This document shows, piece after piece, positions 60,590-64,000 of a stretch of DNA of 64,000 nucleotides (within the stretch, counting starts at the first letter, position 1; each line of letters begins with the position of its first letter). A program made the translations under genes and the position numbers. Origin of the DNA: Defluviitaleaceae bacterium (lineage in GTDB: Bacteria > Bacillota > Clostridia > Lachnospirales > WQUN01). The stretch covers positions 23,436 to 87,435 of the forward strand of contig WRDO01000011.1 of the NCBI GenBank assembly GCA_009779755.1, written 5' to 3'. The notes beneath the pieces were generated by a model that worked only from the letters and a program-made list of their open reading frames with translations, ran no database searches and was not told where the DNA came from.

Positions 60590-60949
60590 ATGGGTATTAA
60601 GGTGTTTGATTCGGAATTAAAAGTCATGGAAACCTTGTGGAAGGAAGGTGATTTGACGGCGGGGCAGCTTGCCAAAATCCTAAAGGAGCAAGTCGGTTGG
60701 AACCGTAACACCACCTACACCGTCATCGGAAAGCTGGTTGACAAGGGCGCGGTGGAACGTTACGGAGAAAACTTTTCCTGCAGAGCGACGATCACAAAGG
60801 AACAGGTTCAGGCGTATGAAGCTACGGAGCTGATCGGTAAATTATTCAACGGTTCCGCGGAATTGTTCCTTTCGGCGTTCATAAGCGGCAAGGAACTGCC
60901 CGAAGATGAAATAACACGCTTAAAGCAACTTGTTGAAAGGTTAAAATAG
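60590..60949 (+). CDS. BlaI/MecI/CopY-family transcriptional repressor
   Basis: A 119-residue winged-helix repressor. FDSELKVMETLWKEGDLTAGQLAKIL and WNRNTTYTVIGKLVDKGAVERYGEN match the BlaI fold; a C-terminal dimer helix follows (YEATELIGKLFNGSAELFL). ATG 60590 follows GGAGGTGCACCT. Two dyads overlap its promoter, so it probably regulates its own operon. It is followed at once by the M56 peptidase gene, the classic BlaI/BlaR1 order. Confidence 0.92.
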   Translation: MGIKVFDSELKVMETLWKEGDLTAGQLAKILKEQVGWNRNTTYTVIGKLVDKGAVERYGENFSCRATITKEQVQAYEATELIGKLFNGSAELFLSAFISGKELPEDEITRLKQLVERLK

Positions 60950-60958
60950 GTGTCCCAC

Positions 60959-62311
60959 ATGAATCTTTTGCAAATGAGCGTAACCGCCGGATTGTTAATC
61001 ATAGCCGTCATCATCATTCGGGCGGTTGCTTTAAACAAGCTGCCGAAAAAAATGTTCCTTGTATTATGGGGCGTTGCGGTTCTTCGCTTGTTGGTGCCCG
61101 TTTCGATCCCGTTGCCGTTCCATGTCCCGAATGTTTTCGACGTATTTGTCCCCGCAACGGTCGAACAGCCCGCACCGGAAATCCCGGCCGACACAGGCGT
61201 TACGTTTACGGTAATCATGGCAATGTCGGAAGCGTTCGGGCAAACAACCGAAGCAGCACAACCCTACAACATAACACAGTCAACCGTCATGCGGGTCGTT
61301 TGGATAGGCGGTATGCTTGCGGCGTTTTTCCTCTTTGCGGTTATTTATTATAAAAACCACAGGGAATTACGCTTCGCGACGCGTATCCGCGGCAACGGTT
61401 ATTTGGATGAATGGCTTATAAAGCATAAAACGAAACGCCCCCTTTCCATATGGCAATCGGACAGGATTACGACGCCGATCGCGGTCGGGATCATCAAACC
61501 CCGCATCATTTTGCCCCTATCCTTGGCTTTGGACGATACGCGGCTTTTGGATTACGTGCTTGCCCATGAATATTTCCACATCAAACGGTATGACGCGCTT
61601 TGGAAGATACTTTTGGCAGTTGCGTTATGTGTCCATTGGTTTAACCCGTTGGTGTGGGCTATGTTCCTATTGGCAAACCGCGATTTGGAGCTGTCATGCG
61701 ACGAGGGGGTGATCAACCGCTTCGGCGCGGAAACAAAAACCGCCTACGCCTATACGCTTATCGGTTTGGCGGAGCAACGGCGAAAATTTACGCCGCTGTT
61801 CAGCGGGTTCAGCAAAAACGCGACCCAAGAAAGAATCATATCGATTATGAAGAATAAGAAGGCCTCTTTAACGGGCTTACTGGCGGCTTGCTTTACGGTG
61901 TTTGCTTTGGTTATCGGTGCCTTTGCGGTATCGACCGCCGACCACATACCGGAGCCTTCCGTGCCACCCGTTACCGAGTCAAGCGTTCTTCCGCTTCCCC
62001 CACCCGTTGCCATATCAAGCGCTCCCCCGCTCGAGTTTAATACGCCCCGGGTTACCATTCTTGAATCAGATGCGCTTACGCCGTCACCCCCCGAGTTGCC
62101 GTATTTGCAAAATAATTTTATAAACATTTCGGCAAACGGGGAATGGGCGACGATTAGGGAAAATATCGCAATCTTTCATCCGGATTATGAGCGTATCAGA
62201 ACGGCTATTGAAAACGGCGAATTCCAACCGCTTGATATTCCGGATTTGCCGAAAGGCGTAAAAGTATTTTCCTACAACGGGGAAAACATCATAAAAATAA
62301 CGGTAAATTAA
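60959..62311 (+). CDS. M56 family metallopeptidase (BlaR1-like), without penicillin-sensor domain
   Basis: A 450-residue membrane protein. Several TM helices at the N-terminus (GLLIIAVIIIRAVALNKL, MFLVLWGVAVLRLLVP, MLAAFFLFAVIYY), zinc site HEYFH in LAHEYFHIKRYDA (about residue 203) and LSCDEGVINRFG. A further TM (ASLTGLLAACFTVFALVIGAFAV, about 300-325) is followed by only about 130 residues, Pro/Ser-rich then a small module, in place of the about 250-residue penicillin-binding sensor of BlaR1. Start could be GTG 60950. It presumably cleaves the BlaI repressor after a different signal. Confidence 0.88.
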   Translation: MNLLQMSVTAGLLIIAVIIIRAVALNKLPKKMFLVLWGVAVLRLLVPVSIPLPFHVPNVFDVFVPATVEQPAPEIPADTGVTFTVIMAMSEAFGQTTEAAQPYNITQSTVMRVVWIGGMLAAFFLFAVIYYKNHRELRFATRIRGNGYLDEWLIKHKTKRPLSIWQSDRITTPIAVGIIKPRIILPLSLALDDTRLLDYVLAHEYFHIKRYDALWKILLAVALCVHWFNPLVWAMFLLANRDLELSCDEGVINRFGAETKTAYAYTLIGLAEQRRKFTPLFSGFSKNATQERIISIMKNKKASLTGLLAACFTVFALVIGAFAVSTADHIPEPSVPPVTESSVLPLPPPVAISSAPPLEFNTPRVTILESDALTPSPPELPYLQNNFINISANGEWATIRENIAIFHPDYERIRTAIENGEFQPLDIPDLPKGVKVFSYNGENIIKITVN

Positions 62312-62322
62312 TCGCACACCAT

Positions 62323-62350
62323 AAACGGGGGGCGGATAACCCCCCGTTTT
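62323..62350 (+). terminator. Terminator-like hairpin between the M56 gene and SGNH lipoprotein gene
   Basis: AAACGGGGGG (62323-62332) pairs perfectly with CCCCCCGTTT (62340-62349), then TT and A-run. It lies 16 bp before the next ATG, so it may reduce read-through from the regulatory operon. Confidence 0.6.
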
Positions 62351-62365
62351 AAAAAGGAGAAAAAT

Positions 62366-63790
62366 ATGAAGATAAGAATGATTGCTGTACTGACAGTATT
62401 GTTTATTTTAATTATTAACGCTTTCGCTTCCTGCAATGCAAACGATTCCCGCGAACCCGATTCCCCCGAACCGGAGGTTAAAATCAATCACATTACCGAT
62501 GCCGGCCCGGTGACAATGCCGCAGGAAACAACAGGCGCCGACCCCGTCCATCCGCCCGAAACGGAATCTCTACGGGATAACTTCTCCAAAATCCGTTTCG
62601 GCGAAACGGAGGGCATCCTGTTACTCGACGTTGAATGGTATACCTTTGAGGAATATGTCGAAGAAGTGGTGGAACCGCTGCGGGAAAGGCTCAGCGAAAG
62701 TGAAATTCAAAAAATGTACGGACCCCTCATGGAAAGGATGCGAGCAGGTGAGTCATATGCGCCGAAAACGATAAACGGCAGGCCTGTGGGGGAATTGCGT
62801 TTTTCCTTTTTCAGCACAAGCAAATCGATTAACATGTGGAACTCGTATCCAGGGCAGCAAGCGGACCCCGACGGTTATTTCATCTATAACATATATCCGT
62901 TGGATATATTCGGTTTCAGGGTTGGTTGCGAACGTGAATATGTCTTTTACTTGGACGATATCATCGCGCACTTCCATGGGTTCCTAACCGAAGGTATGAT
63001 AAATCAAGAGGATTTTGACATGCTTTCCTCGTTTAAAACACCACTTGAATATATCGTCCGATGGGGTGGTTGGTTTGATGAAGCCGATTTGATCAATTAT
63101 CCGCCGTCCGAGTTTACGTTCCCGACGATACCCGAACCGATAACGGGGCAGAACGCGTTTAACATCCTGTTTATCGGCAACAGCTTTACGTTTTTCGGCG
63201 ATGTGCCCGGGCAATTGGCGGCTATCGCATTGGCATACGGGATAACGGTCACCTATGATGAAATCACGGCCCCCGGCGCGACGATCGCCGAGCTTACGCC
63301 CCGCGCGCTGGCAGCGATCGAAAATAACCGATACGATTACGTGGTTATGCAAGACCACAGCAAACGCTTGGTGTACCACAGAACGGAATTTATTTCCGAT
63401 GTGGAGTTGCTGAGCAACGCAGCCGCGGCAACCGGCGCAATCCCCGTGATTTACAACACACCGTGGGTTGAAATTGACGGCGTGCCGGACAGGATCATGC
63501 AGGAAGTTATATTGACACCCGTATACCGCATTGCCGCAATATTTAACGGCGCGATTTTGGTAAACGCCGCCGACGCGTGGATTTACGCCTATGACATGCA
63601 CCCGCATATCAGCCTTTACATCGAAAACGATTACCACGCGAACGACGCGGGTGCGTTCCTTACGGCTTGCGTATTTGCCTCAACGCTGTTCGACATCCGC
63701 GTGGACACGATTATAGAAGGCAACCGCTATACCGGAAATGACGCGCTGATCCTCGGGCAAGCGGCGTGGGAGTTCGTAACGGGTTCTTGA
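62366..63790 (+). CDS. SGNH-type hydrolase lipoprotein
   Basis: A 474-residue exported protein. Signal MKIRMIAVLTVLFILIINAF with Cys at about residue 23 (FASC, an imperfect lipobox). Residues 60-255 have no recognisable domain. Residues about 265-474 form an SGNH hydrolase: FNILFIGNSFTFFGD (block I Ser), APGATIAELTP (block II), VMQDHSKRL, and DYHANDAGAFL (block V D-x-x-H). It may deacylate or deacetylate a surface glycan or xenobiotic. AAAAAGGAGAAAAAT precedes ATG 62366. It follows the BlaI/M56 pair after a hairpin. Confidence 0.8.
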   Translation: MKIRMIAVLTVLFILIINAFASCNANDSREPDSPEPEVKINHITDAGPVTMPQETTGADPVHPPETESLRDNFSKIRFGETEGILLLDVEWYTFEEYVEEVVEPLRERLSESEIQKMYGPLMERMRAGESYAPKTINGRPVGELRFSFFSTSKSINMWNSYPGQQADPDGYFIYNIYPLDIFGFRVGCEREYVFYLDDIIAHFHGFLTEGMINQEDFDMLSSFKTPLEYIVRWGGWFDEADLINYPPSEFTFPTIPEPITGQNAFNILFIGNSFTFFGDVPGQLAAIALAYGITVTYDEITAPGATIAELTPRALAAIENNRYDYVVMQDHSKRLVYHRTEFISDVELLSNAAAATGAIPVIYNTPWVEIDGVPDRIMQEVILTPVYRIAAIFNGAILVNAADAWIYAYDMHPHISLYIENDYHANDAGAFLTACVFASTLFDIRVDTIIEGNRYTGNDALILGQAAWEFVTGS

Positions 63791-64000
63791 TTAATTAAAA
63801 ATGAATTGAAAAAGGGTTGTCCTGCTGTGAACCGCCCCAGAAAAAACGGACGGTGAAAGAAAAGAGTCCTACCGAGAACTAGTACCGCGACCGCATTATA
63901 AGTTAGGATATAAATATTTTAGTTTAACCCTCGCGTCTGAAGAAGAGAAGTGCCAATCGACGTGTTTTGTAGAATGGTTACGCGATTTCTCCCAAGCGGA
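63791..64000. other. No gene recognised; possible IS3-like end
   Basis: The last 210 bp contain no convincing reading frame. TGTGAACCGCCCC near 63827 resembles the left terminal inverted repeat of IS3/IS150-type elements, and a frame from about 63907 is open to the window edge (KYFSLTLASEEEKC), but no transposase is identified. Confidence 0.25.

Overview
The window reads as a chromosomal segment of a Gram-positive, low-to-mid GC bacterium of the Bacillota, most likely an uncultured clostridial lineage. The evidence is gene content and signals: AddB, RqcP, a S1-domain general stress-type protein, HelD, DUF1836 and DUF1858 proteins, small alarmone synthetase, class B sortase with a wall-anchored giant surface protein, BlaI/BlaR-type regulation, many strong AGGAGG-type ribosome binding sites and sigma-A-type promoters. 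No rRNA, replication origin, CRISPR array or intact insertion sequence is visible. The species assignment is inference.

Layout. 1-5.7 kb: partial addB (minus; two palindromic repeats inserted in frame), a nitroreductase, then a plus-strand housekeeping run (HD hydrolase, tyrS, engB, S1 protein) facing rqcP, a GNAT acetyltransferase and wecB. 6.9-15.1 kb: tRNA-Ser, then a minus-strand run that reads 5'->3' asnB, cls, a receiver-only response regulator, its kinase, a small alarmone synthetase, a glycosidase-like protein and dgt. 15.2-18.9 kb: an AT-rich orphan gene, a PlsY/F420-ligase-like fusion, DUF1858, lepB and a CDP-alcohol phosphatidyltransferase. 19.0-26.7 kb: an EF-G paralogue, tRNA-Tyr, a double-HTH/TPR regulator followed end-to-end by an untracked 55-residue secreted-peptide gene, a LexA-like S24 repressor and HelD. 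26.7-33.4 kb: a FliD-like orphan, ttcA, and an operon of a UvrD-like helicase, a 35-residue membrane peptide, a large membrane protein, a YhhN-like protein and a DUF1836 regulator ending at a clear terminator. 33.4-43.6 kb: ThuA-like protein, acetyltransferase, HTH-methyltransferase fusion, GH2 glycosidase, a MacB/FtsX-type exporter, a zinc-ribbon protein and an NMT1-type ABC importer. 43.6-47.6 kb: an AT-rich accessory stretch (QueG-like protein, VapBC-like pair, NUDIX, IS630 remnant, S66 peptidase, structured non-coding segment). 47.6-64 kb: envelope genes (PdaC-like deacetylase, rpmE, sortase B, 2384-residue adhesin), a pentose operon (isomerase and AraD), a BlaI/BlaR1-like pair with two operators, and an SGNH lipoprotein.

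The best candidate for an undescribed system is at 21.4-24.5 kb. A cytosolic regulator with two HTH domains and TPR-like helices (RRNPP-like architecture) converges on a 55-residue pre-peptide with a signal sequence and a Trp-containing C-terminal tail, and that peptide gene is divergent from an S24 repressor. This has the form of a peptide pheromone circuit. Other notable points are the in-frame palindromes in addB, the PlsY fusion, a 29-bp repeat shared by two distant gene ends, a promoter/operator/terminator overlap before the HTH-methyltransferase, and the giant adhesin translationally coupled to its own sortase. Start codons were moved from the longest open frame wherever an upstream ribosome binding site or overlap supported it.
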